Source: Taibaiella sp. | GTDB lineage: Bacteria > Bacteroidota > Bacteroidia > Chitinophagales > Chitinophagaceae | NCBI GenBank assembly: GCA_021740995.1 | Contig: JAIOYR010000027.1 | Location: 1-43,109, forward strand | DNA: 43,109 nt | Direction: 5' to 3' | Position numbers and translations under genes: made by a program | In this document: positions 1 through 6,998 of the stretch, in pieces | How the letters are laid out: each line of letters opens with the position of its first letter | Numbering within the stretch: position 1 is the stretch's first letter | Notes under the pieces: generated by a model | What the model saw: only the letters and a program-made list of their open reading frames with translations | What the model was told of the DNA's origin: nothing | Databases searched by the model: none

Positions 1-78
1 GTATCTCAGGGAGTAAAGAAAAATGAAGAGCTGTTGAGCAGGATTGAACTGCCGACCTTCCCGCCAATGCGGGATGCT
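1..78 (-). pseudogene. tRNA-Thr 3'-half fragment with altered anticodon arm
   Basis: Bases 1-58 are identical to 79-136, which cover the 3' half of the intact tRNA-Thr(GGT) and its downstream flank. Read on the minus strand, this copy keeps the T arm, variable region and 3' acceptor strand. Its anticodon arm is replaced by a TCCCGC/GCGGGA hairpin (59-74) with a four-base loop, and there is no D arm or 5' acceptor strand. It cannot fold as a tRNA. It is a broken duplicate, or an assembly artefact near a contig edge. Confidence 0.6.
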
Positions 79-178
<100 letters not shown>

Positions 179-210
179 TATTGTTGTGTACTTATTTTAT
201 GCTTTTATTT

Positions 211-263
211 CACCGACCTTCCCGCTTATTCAGCGGGATGCTCTACCGCTGAGCTACAACAGC
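211..263 (-). pseudogene. tRNA-Thr 5'-half fragment with altered anticodon arm
   Basis: Bases 239-272 repeat 154-187 exactly, so the 5' acceptor strand and D arm of tRNA-Thr(GGT) are duplicated. The anticodon arm is again TCCCGC/GCGGGA (220-238), here with the seven-base loop TGAATAA in tRNA sense. That loop lacks the expected T at position 33. After the variable region the sequence becomes A/T-rich with no T arm or 3' acceptor strand. It is not a functional tRNA. Confidence 0.6.
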
Positions 264-324
264 TATTGTTGTCATTAAAGAAAGCTGAATTGTAGCAGCT
301 TGAAGAAAGAACTTTTACAAAGCG

Positions 325-397
325 AGCGGGAGACGAGATTCGAACCCGCGACCTACAGCTTGGAAGGCTGTCGCTCTACCAACTGAGCTACTCCCGC
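325..397 (-). tRNA. tRNA-Gly(TCC)
   Basis: A 73-base cloverleaf on the minus strand. Acceptor GCGGGAG pairs with CTCCCGC, the anticodon stem ACAGC/GCTGT holds loop CTTCCAA with anticodon TCC, and the T loop is TTCGAAT. It is the third tRNA of the operon, between tRNA-Tyr and tRNA-Thr(GGT). Confidence 0.97.
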
Positions 398-404
398 TTA
401 TTTC

Positions 405-486
405 AATGTGCGAATATGCAAATTAATAAATGTGCAAACAAACACGTGTCAAAGAATGAAAACCAGCATTTGCATATTTGCGCATT
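405..486. repeat. 19-bp imperfect inverted repeat between tRNA-Tyr and tRNA-Gly
   Basis: Bases 405-423 are the reverse complement of 468-486 except at two positions, which would be G-U pairs in RNA. This gives a long hairpin with a loop of about 44 bases in the tRNA precursor. The arms are built from words such as GTGCAAA and ATTTGC. It may be a processing structure or a member of a dispersed intergenic repeat family. Confidence 0.6.
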
Positions 487-507
487 ATCTCATTTTCAAA
501 TAAAATG

Positions 508-591
508 TGGGCACAGAAGGATTCGAACCTCCGAAGTCGAAAGACGGCAGATTTACAGTCTGCTCACGTTGGCCGCTTGTGGAATGTGCCC
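508..591 (-). tRNA. tRNA-Tyr(GTA)
   Basis: An 84-base class II tRNA on the minus strand. Acceptor GGGCACA pairs with TGTGCCC, discriminator is A, and the anticodon loop CTGTAAA carries GTA. There is a long variable arm as expected for tyrosine tRNAs, and the T loop is TTCGAAT. It is the second tRNA of the operon. Confidence 0.97.
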
Positions 592-604
592 AATCTAAAA
601 TAAA

Positions 605-647
605 AAAGTAAAAAGAAAAATGAATAGTACGCTTTGCTTTTTACTTT
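605..647. repeat. 11-bp hairpin between tRNA-Thr(TGT) and tRNA-Tyr
   Basis: AAAGTAAAAAG at 605-615 pairs perfectly with 637-647. It is an A/T-rich stem in the tRNA precursor. It is probably a processing element rather than a terminator, because the tRNAs on both sides appear to share one promoter. Confidence 0.45.
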
Positions 648-661
648 GTTGATTTTAAAGG

Positions 662-734
662 AGCCACTTGCCGGAATCGAACCAGCGACCTACTGATTAC
701 AAATCAGTTGCTCTACCATCTGAGCTAAAGTGGC
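662..734 (-). tRNA. tRNA-Thr(TGT)
   Basis: A 73-base cloverleaf on the minus strand. Acceptor GCCACTT pairs with AAGTGGC, and the anticodon stem ACTGA/TCAGT holds loop TTTGTAA with anticodon TGT. It is the first tRNA of the cluster. The order Thr-Tyr-Gly-Thr is the one usually found directly before tuf in Bacteroidota, so tuf is expected to the left of the window (inference). Confidence 0.97.
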
Positions 735-777
735 TAAAATTAAAGAACTTGCCCTGTTGTATTACTAAAAGGGATTG

Positions 778-808
778 CAAAAGTAGAGAAGAAAATCGGG
801 TTTTGCAA
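778..808 (-). promoter_or_regulatory. Bacteroidota-type promoter of the tRNA operon
   Basis: On the minus strand this reads TTG (808-806), a 20-base spacer, then TACTTTTG (785-778). That is an exact match to the phylum's -33 TTG / -7 TAnnTTTG consensus with normal spacing. It lies 44 bases before the first tRNA, and no other promoter is needed for the cluster. Confidence 0.75.
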
Positions 809-870
809 ATAATTTTCGAATATTCAAAAACATGATGAATCAGCCCTCTACAATCGGCAATCAGACAGAC

Positions 871-1458
871 CTACATACGCTTCATTTTCAGCAAAAAAGT
901 ATCGCGCTGCCAGTTGACAGTGCTATTCAGACTGCGTACGCAAACCTCTGCTGTAATTGAGTCATTATCATGTATTCTCCCAAAACCACGCAATATGCGG
1001 TAGTTGTGATAAAACATAGTAAGGGTAGACAGTGTGTCGATAGAAAAATTATTAGTGTTGTTTTCGTCCATCTTGCACAATACGGTGTTGTAACTGGAGT
1101 TGTTGGCGAAATTCTCTATGAAGAATGTAGTAAGGGTAGCAGTGTTTCTAAGCCTTACATTGTAAACAGTTTTTTTGCCTTTATTTTTTATTGAGTCGCT
1201 GCCAATGTTAGTAGATGTTACATTCCAGTTGCCATAAAATTTCTCTATGGTTACTTTAGAGCAGTTGGCACCCTCATATCCTACCGGGCATATACACTTT
1301 GCACTATCGCATTTGCCGCCATTATAGCAGGTGATACCGGCACATGAATAGGGAAACTCTTCCAGAGGTCTGGTGCATGAGGATATGTATGTAGCCGAAA
1401 ATAAAAACGATAATATCCCTATCACAGTTATGAAGAGGCCATTTTTCTTACTTACCAT
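871..1458 (-). CDS. EGF-like domain lipoprotein
   Basis: A 195-residue exported lipoprotein. The N-terminus has a basic start, a hydrophobic stretch (about 8-25) and a lipobox ending in SSC near residue 28, so it should be processed by signal peptidase II and anchored in the envelope. Residues about 39-66 form a compact EGF-like domain with six cysteines in the C-x4-C-x2-GG-x-C...C-x-C-x8-C pattern, including CYNGGKC and GYEGANC. The remaining 130 residues look beta-rich and are not recognised. A single EGF module after a lipobox recurs in Bacteroidota surface lipoproteins of unknown role. It follows pntB in the same direction but is separated by 104 bases, so it is probably transcribed separately. 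Confidence 0.8.
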   Translation of the reverse strand: MVSKKNGLFITVIGILSFLFSATYISSCTRPLEEFPYSCAGITCYNGGKCDSAKCICPVGYEGANCSKVTIEKFYGNWNVTSTNIGSDSIKNKGKKTVYNVRLRNTATLTTFFIENFANNSSYNTVLCKMDENNTNNFSIDTLSTLTMFYHNYRILRGFGRIHDNDSITAEVCVRSLNSTVNWQRDTFLLKMKRM

Positions 1459-1562
1459 GGCATAAATTTAGTTAAAGTTTTCAATTTTATAACACCCTTC
1501 CCACACATTAGCTGCATAAAAGGGAAGACACCCTGCTATTCTCTCATTTTTTTCAGAAGCAA

Positions 1563-2975
1563 TTACATTTGCTTGAGCTCTGCAATCAGCGACTGCAATA
1601 CCTTTTTTGCATCGCCAAACAGCATAGAAGATTTTGGACGGAAGAACAGTTCGTTTTCTATACCTGCATAGCCGGGTTTCATACTGCGCTTGTTGATGAT
1701 GACATGGTCTGCCTTTTCTACTTCCAGTATTGGCATACCATATATGGGGCTAGCAGGGTCTTCTTTAGCGGCAGGGTTCACCACGTCGTTGGCACCCAAT
1801 ATCAGTACTACGTTTGTACCACCCATCTGGTCATTGGCATCTTCCATTTCCAGCAATTTCTCATAAGGCACATCTGCCTCTGCCAGCAATACGTTCATAT
1901 GGCCGGGCATACGACCAGCCACCGGATGTATACCGTATAGTACTTCTACTCCCTTATCATTCAGCACTTTCTCCAGCTCGTGGCAGGTATGCTGCGCCTG
2001 TGCTACCGCCAGACCGTAGCCGGGTATGATAATCACCTTCTGTGCGTAAGCCATCAGTGTAGCGGTATCATTTAGCGAAATTTCTTTGAAGGCTCCCTGA
2101 TCTTTGTTGCCAGCCGCAGCGCCAGCCTTGGCACCACCAAACGAGCCAATGAGCACGTTCTTCAGCGAGCGGTTCATGGCCTTACACATCAGTATGGTAA
2201 GGATAGTGCCGGCAGAGCCCACCAGAATACCTCCGGTAAGCATTACCGGATTGTCGTATAGGAAGCCGCCGAAAGCTGCTGCCACACCCGTAAAGGAGTT
2301 GAGCAAGGAGATAACCACAGGCATATCCGCACCGCCTATTGGCATTACAAACAGTATACCATACAAAGCTCCCAGAATAAGTATACCATAGAACAGAGCA
2401 GGCATATCGGGCATAAAGCCGCCAACAACAATAATAACCAGCGTGATGAGCCCTGCAAAAAGTAAAAAATTGATGGCCTGACCACCTGGAATTGTGCGGT
2501 CTTTTATACTGCCGTTCAGCTTGCCCCAGGCTATCATACTACCGGCAAAGGAAACCGTGCCTATCAGCATACCTAGTACAACAACTGTCATAGTGCCTGC
2601 CTGAACAGGATGTGTAGCAACGTTCTCCATAATGTGGCGGTACTCTACTATGGATATAAGCATGGCGCAGGCCCCACCCATACCATTGAAGAGGCTTACC
2701 ATCTCCGGCATAGCCGTCATTTGAACCTTCTTGGAAGCAATGGTACCAACTACCGTGCCAATAGCAAGGGCAGCAAATATCCATATGTAGTTGTGCAGGG
2801 GCTCATTGTTTTCGCCCCGGTACAAGAAGATTGTAGCCAATATAGCCAGCGTCATACCGCCGGCTGCCAGAAGGTTTCCCTTGCGGGCAGTATCGGGGTG
2901 AGACAGCATCTTCAAACCCATAATAAAGGTTATAGAGCCAATGAGGTAACTTAACTGGAGTATCATGCTTTCCAT
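1563..2975 (-). CDS. pntB: NAD(P)+ transhydrogenase subunit beta
   Basis: The 470-residue beta subunit of the proton-translocating transhydrogenase, which drives hydride transfer from NADH to NADP+ using proton influx across the inner membrane. The N-terminal part (about 1-265) is a series of transmembrane helices forming domain dII. The C-terminal part (about 300-470) is the NADP(H)-binding domain dIII. Visible dIII signatures are GYGLAVAQAQH, HPVAGRMPGHMNVLLAEA, GANDVVNPAA and NKRSMKPGYAGIEN. Length is normal for the family. It is the last gene of a three-gene operon, 84 bases after pntAB. A second ATG three codons in (MILQ...) is an alternative start. Confidence 0.97.
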   Translation of the reverse strand: MESMILQLSYLIGSITFIMGLKMLSHPDTARKGNLLAAGGMTLAILATIFLYRGENNEPLHNYIWIFAALAIGTVVGTIASKKVQMTAMPEMVSLFNGMGGACAMLISIVEYRHIMENVATHPVQAGTMTVVVLGMLIGTVSFAGSMIAWGKLNGSIKDRTIPGGQAINFLLFAGLITLVIIVVGGFMPDMPALFYGILILGALYGILFVMPIGGADMPVVISLLNSFTGVAAAFGGFLYDNPVMLTGGILVGSAGTILTILMCKAMNRSLKNVLIGSFGGAKAGAAAGNKDQGAFKEISLNDTATLMAYAQKVIIIPGYGLAVAQAQHTCHELEKVLNDKGVEVLYGIHPVAGRMPGHMNVLLAEADVPYEKLLEMEDANDQMGGTNVVLILGANDVVNPAAKEDPASPIYGMPILEVEKADHVIINKRSMKPGYAGIENELFFRPKSSMLFGDAKKVLQSLIAELKQM

Positions 2976-3028
2976 TAGTATGCGGAATTATGAATGATTA
3001 ATGATGATTTTGCTTTGGGTAAATCCCA

Positions 3029-3058
3029 TTGGAATTTGGAATTTACCTTTTGGAATTT
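3029..3058. repeat. Three copies of TTGGAATTT in the pntAB-pntB spacer
   Basis: TTGGAATTT occurs at 3029-3037, 3036-3044 and 3050-3058, with the first two copies overlapping. The neighbouring bases (2988-3008) are also low-complexity ATGAATGATTAATGATGA-like sequence. It lies inside an operon spacer, so it will be present in the mRNA. It is probably a short self-similar intergenic repeat with no evident fold. Confidence 0.5.
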
Positions 3059-3059
3059 C

Positions 3060-3380
3060 TTATTTCTTCTTTTTCTTGCTGAACATTTCCAGCATGCGGT
3101 CGGTAACCACAAAACCACCTACCACATTCAGTGTACCCAGGATAACCGCAAGGAAACCCAAAGTGAGTGCGAGATAATCGTCGGTATGGGCCTGCCCCAT
3201 AACTATGATGGCACCTATGATTACCACTCCATGTATGGCATTGGCACCACTCATAAGCGGCGTGTGCAGTACAGATGGTACACGTGATATAACCTCTATA
3301 CCCAGAAATATAGAAAGTATCACAATCGTCATTAGCCGGTAAGTGGCTGAATCGGTAAATAAATTGATTATTGCATCCAT
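3060..3380 (-). CDS. pntAB: NAD(P)+ transhydrogenase subunit alpha, membrane part
   Basis: A 106-residue integral membrane protein matching the C-terminal membrane segment of PntA, here encoded as a separate polypeptide. It has three predicted helices. The conserved block with FLGIEVISRVPSVLHTPLMS (about 25-44) and GANAIHGVV is characteristic of this subunit. With PntB it forms the dII proton channel. The C-terminus is basic (FSKKKKK). It sits 78 bases after pntAA and 84 before pntB. The split alpha subunit is common in Bacteroidota and many other bacteria, so it is not a truncation. Confidence 0.95.
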   Translation of the reverse strand: MDAIINLFTDSATYRLMTIVILSIFLGIEVISRVPSVLHTPLMSGANAIHGVVIIGAIIVMGQAHTDDYLALTLGFLAVILGTLNVVGGFVVTDRMLEMFSKKKKK

Positions 3381-3458
3381 TTTTGAAAAGTATAAAGTCG
3401 TTTGTTATTATTAGAAAGTCATTAGTATAGAGTAGAAAGCTGTTTCTTGCGCAGGTAT

Positions 3459-4583
3459 CTAAGCAACTACTCCGCCCAGTGCCAGCACCCTTTCGTTCAC
3501 TATTTTGCCACCATGTGTGATAGCCGTACCCTTCACTATATCATCTTCGAAGTTGAGGTTTACACCACCGTCTTTGTCTATGATTAGTTTTGCGAAGTTG
3601 AGTACGTTTTTGCTATACATCTTGCTGGCATCTGACGATGCGGTTGCAGCCAAAGCAGAGTTGCCTATGATGGCCACACCATTGTGCATGATGGTCTTGT
3701 TGTCTTCGGTGAGGTCGGTATTGCCGCCGGTTACAGAGGCAAGATCTATAATTACAGAACCCTGACGCATATCTTCTATCATTGCCTTTGTGATAAGTAT
3801 AGGCGCCTTGCGGCCCGGTATCTGTGCGGTGCTTATTATTATATCTGATTTGCGTGCATGCTCATGTATCTTGTCGCGCTGGCGCTTCTGGAAGTCTTCG
3901 CTCTGCTCTACTGCATAGCCACCCGCTTTAGATGCATCGGCAGCACCCTCTACTTCTACAAACTTGGCACCCAGACTCATAACTTCTTCTTTCACAGCAG
4001 GGCGGGTGTCAAACACCTCTACCACAGCTCCCAGCCTTTTGGCGGTGGCTATTGCCTGCAAGCCTGCCACCCCTGCTCCCAATATCAGTACCTTGGCTGG
4101 AGGTATACTACCCGCTGCGGTCATAAACATGGGGAAGTACCTACAGTAGCTGAACGCTGCGAGCAGCACAGCTTTGTAACCTGCTATGTTTGCCTGAGAG
4201 CTCAGCACATCCATAGACTGTGCACGGGTGGTGCGGGGTATGGTATCCAGACTGAATACGGTATATCCCTTGGTAGCCCATTGCTGCATCTGCCCGGGGT
4301 TGAACAATGGCTGATACACACCCATCATTATAGCACCCTGCTTTGCATTGCCGGCATTGGTGGGTTGTATTGTCAGCACTACATCAGCACTTGCATTAAT
4401 GTCTGCAGCAGTTTTGATAGCGGCACCAGCGGCAGTATATGCCTCATTACTGAAAAACGCCGATACCCCTGCGCCATCTTCTATCCAGACTGTTACATTC
4501 AATTTTGTAAGGGCTGTTACTACTTCGGGAACGAGGGAAACACGTGTTTCCGGAGCCTGTTCTTTCAATACACCTATAATCAT
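3459..4583 (-). CDS. pntAA: NAD(P)+ transhydrogenase subunit alpha, NAD-binding part
   Basis: The 374-residue soluble dI domain of the transhydrogenase, which binds NAD(H) on the cytoplasmic side and exchanges hydride with dIII of PntB. The N-terminal alanine dehydrogenase/PNT fold begins MIIGVLKEQAPETRVSLVP. The Rossmann nucleotide-binding motif GAGVAGLQAIATAKRLGAVV lies near residues 168-187, followed by an acidic residue at the second strand end (VFDTRP). Later signatures include ISTAQIPGRKAPILIT and VIIDLASVTGGN. It is the first gene of the pnt operon, which would supply NADPH for biosynthesis and redox defence. Confidence 0.97.
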   Translation of the reverse strand: MIIGVLKEQAPETRVSLVPEVVTALTKLNVTVWIEDGAGVSAFFSNEAYTAAGAAIKTAADINASADVVLTIQPTNAGNAKQGAIMMGVYQPLFNPGQMQQWATKGYTVFSLDTIPRTTRAQSMDVLSSQANIAGYKAVLLAAFSYCRYFPMFMTAAGSIPPAKVLILGAGVAGLQAIATAKRLGAVVEVFDTRPAVKEEVMSLGAKFVEVEGAADASKAGGYAVEQSEDFQKRQRDKIHEHARKSDIIISTAQIPGRKAPILITKAMIEDMRQGSVIIDLASVTGGNTDLTEDNKTIMHNGVAIIGNSALAATASSDASKMYSKNVLNFAKLIIDKDGGVNLNFEDDIVKGTAITHGGKIVNERVLALGGVVA

Positions 4584-4820
4584 AAAATATCGGGAGTCTT
4601 TATTAAGATTTTGAAAAATAGGAGTTTAATCCGATAAAAGGAAATTTGTGAAAGAAAAAGTTTTTTCTTTTTGTAAATTCAATTATCGGCTGGCAAAGCG
4701 GTGGCAAGTATTCCAACCTACTCATTGGGGGGAGTGTTCGCTATATTGTTATGAACTCACAGCAATCTCCCGAAGGGGTTGATCAGATAGTGTGTCTGGA
4801 GTAACGAAAAGAGAGGGCTT
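4584..4820. other. Intergenic region upstream of pntAA
   Basis: This stretch has no credible gene. An A/T-only inverted repeat AAAGAAAAA / TTTTTCTTT lies at about 4651-4671. A partial -7-like TATTTTTC (7 of 8 matches, minus strand) lies roughly 35 bases upstream of pntAA. It must hold the pnt promoter and the end of the membrane-protein transcript that starts to the right, but no G/C-rich terminator is apparent. Confidence 0.4.
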
Positions 4821-6056
4821 TTATTTTATTTTAGAGCGTGCCTCTTCTATGCAATAGATTTTCAGCTTACAGCTTTCATCAGTAATCTGTTTAGCATACT
4901 CTCTATTAGGAAAATAAAAATCAGTTCCTTTTACAGTGTTTCTGAAGCCTTCAAACAAAACCGTACCGGGATTGTAAGTTAACAAGTATGATATAGCAGT
5001 AAAAACAACTACAGCCAAATGTAATTTCATTTTATCAACCTTATAAAACATAAAAACGACAGCTATCACATAAAACAAATGCGAGTATATTAAATATCTA
5101 CTGGAGGTGGCAAATTCTATTGGAACCGTTCTTCTGAAGTAAGACATAGCCGCCAGCGAAGCAAAAGCAAAACCTGCTATACAAATCAGGGGCAATGCAT
5201 TTTTTTCAATTTTTAATATTCCCCTTATGGGCATAAGAATGATATAGGAAACTATAAGCATTACACCAATAACCAATGCATATTGCAATCCAAAACTACC
5301 GCCAATTGCGGTCAAGAAAATCTTTATAATCGTTGTGGTTTCGGCACCCAGCGCCGCCACCCGGTCAGGAGCATTGAGATAGTATAACGGTACACATACC
5401 AGAAAAACTATCCCACTTGCGATCATTTTTATTTTGTTCCCACTAAATGCTGTGTACAAAAAAATAAAAAGTGCGCCTATCACACCATTACCGCCAGAAT
5501 AAATACAGAATACTTGGGCAACTACTCCTAAAACAATAAATTTATAATCAGCCTTCGAATAACTGATAATGCTTAGTAACAAAAGTAATATCACGCTATA
5601 ATTGAACATACCTGCCGTTACATTTTCTGCATTTTCATAGTTATTCAAATTGAACAGGCAAAATGCAGATATGACAGCGGCATACTGCCATGAGTTCGGC
5701 AAAAACCTTTTAATCAATAAAACCAAGCCGGCATAAATTATAACCAGCAAAAAGAAATCCACAAAAATCAAATGACGGAAACTAATATGATAAGACAAGG
5801 CGTCTTCTATTATAAATACAATTCTTGAAAAAAGCAATCTATGCTCATTATGCGGTGAAAAAAGCAAAGCAATTTTCTCGCCCAAATCACTTTTATGATA
5901 AGTGCATAAATAATTTAGGATGGCCATATAGTCATCCTGGTTTGGCAAATCGACAGCAAACTTATCGACATTGGTGTAATACAATGTTATAATTAACACT
6001 ATTGTCATTAGAGACAATATGACGCTTATTCTATTCTTTATATAGTCGATAAACAT
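4821..6056 (-). CDS. Multi-pass membrane protein, GT-C-like glycosyltransferase candidate
   Basis: A 411-residue protein with about ten transmembrane helices and a short polar C-terminus. It is clearly paralogous to the product of 8947-10194. Shared features are QDDY in the first extracytoplasmic loop (about 40-43), S-x-HNEHR (about 67-73), a NYENA/GYENG block, SGGNG/TSGNG, SSRY, and a C-terminal DESC(K/R)L-x-IYCIE signature. An acidic DD motif in the first large loop after helix 1 is typical of GT-C membrane glycosyltransferases that use polyprenyl-phosphate sugars. Assignment to that fold is inference, and no named family is recognised. It lies 2 bases after the FkbM gene and is surely co-transcribed, suggesting modification of a surface glycan. 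Confidence 0.6.
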   Translation of the reverse strand: MFIDYIKNRISVILSLMTIVLIITLYYTNVDKFAVDLPNQDDYMAILNYLCTYHKSDLGEKIALLFSPHNEHRLLFSRIVFIIEDALSYHISFRHLIFVDFFLLVIIYAGLVLLIKRFLPNSWQYAAVISAFCLFNLNNYENAENVTAGMFNYSVILLLLLSIISYSKADYKFIVLGVVAQVFCIYSGGNGVIGALFIFLYTAFSGNKIKMIASGIVFLVCVPLYYLNAPDRVAALGAETTTIIKIFLTAIGGSFGLQYALVIGVMLIVSYIILMPIRGILKIEKNALPLICIAGFAFASLAAMSYFRRTVPIEFATSSRYLIYSHLFYVIAVVFMFYKVDKMKLHLAVVVFTAISYLLTYNPGTVLFEGFRNTVKGTDFYFPNREYAKQITDESCKLKIYCIEEARSKIK

Positions 6057-6058
6057 TT

Positions 6059-6775
6059 CTATGAATTGTAAGCATACACTGCCTCAACAAAATCTCCGAA
6101 ACCATGTTTTATTCTGGTGAAAAGTTTGTAGTTATTTGCGTTAAGTAGGTCGTTAATTGTATCTGATGTTACTTTATTGGCATGCATGTCGTTGTTGTGC
6201 TGTTCCAGTTGTATAAATCCAACTTTGATACCCGGTTTTTCAAACAAACCAAGCATACATTTATACTCATGCCCTTCGGTATCGATTTTAATTACATCAA
6301 TATGCTCAATCTTAATTTTTTGAATAAATGAATACAAGGTTACAACATCCACCTCGTATGATTTTTTAATGATGCCATCCGGGCTTACACCCAGCACTTT
6401 TGATTTCATCTTCAGGTAATCTGAGTCCAGATTCAGTGTTTCGAATGTAGACGTTTCACTCATTATGGTTTCGTTGAAAAGCAGTTTACCTTCTTTGTCA
6501 CTTACGCCACAGTTTGTAATAGTAATATTCTTATTGTGCTTATATTTTTCACAAAGACCCAGATATAAATCGCGGTTAGGCTCAAAACCATAAATCACGG
6601 AGTCCTTAAAGTGACTTAAAAAAAAATCAATAGTTTGCCCTTTGTTAGAGCCAACATCTATAATTACGGGATTGGTTTTCTTAATATTATTTTTGTAAAA
6701 ACGCTTCAGTCTGGGATAAAAAATCAAACTTTCGTTCAGATGTATAAGAGCGGTAATTAGTTTTATTCTTAGCAT
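6059..6775 (-). CDS. FkbM family methyltransferase
   Basis: A 238-residue SAM-dependent methyltransferase of the FkbM family, which usually O-methylates sugars or polyketides. The SAM-binding motif I is PVIIDVGSNKGQT (about 36-48). The acidic strand-2 end is YGFEPN (about 62-67). The FkbM-specific VIKIDTEGHEYKCMLG lies near residues 160-175, and there is a late GFIQLEQH motif. Length is normal. It is the upstream gene of a pair with the membrane protein whose start lies 2 bases downstream. In this context methylation of an exported polysaccharide is plausible, but the substrate is not visible. Confidence 0.85.
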   Translation of the reverse strand: MLRIKLITALIHLNESLIFYPRLKRFYKNNIKKTNPVIIDVGSNKGQTIDFFLSHFKDSVIYGFEPNRDLYLGLCEKYKHNKNITITNCGVSDKEGKLLFNETIMSETSTFETLNLDSDYLKMKSKVLGVSPDGIIKKSYEVDVVTLYSFIQKIKIEHIDVIKIDTEGHEYKCMLGLFEKPGIKVGFIQLEQHNNDMHANKVTSDTINDLLNANNYKLFTRIKHGFGDFVEAVYAYNS

Positions 6776-6998
6776 TTATTTGTTTTCAAATTGGCAATAT
6801 ATACTATATACAATAACGCAGCTAAAATTTCAGAAAAACACAACCGTTTTTTCGACTATAGCAACAAAGGTAAAATATTGTTTACAAAAGAAGGTCGAAT
6901 TTTGTTTCTTGTTTACGATATACATAAATTCGTTTTTTTAGAAGCGGTTTGAATTGAGAATCATTTCTAATTCACACTAACTACACAATAACCAAACA

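Noticed and set aside
3858-4637. Long open frame (259 codons) on the plus strand
   Set aside because: It is antisense to pntAA, which is unambiguous. The translation is rich in Cys, Tyr and His with no domain pattern, as expected from a shadow frame.
4749-4803. 17-codon open frame between pntAA and the membrane protein gene
   Set aside because: It has no ribosome binding site, no conserved pattern and no promoter. It is too short to support as a gene.
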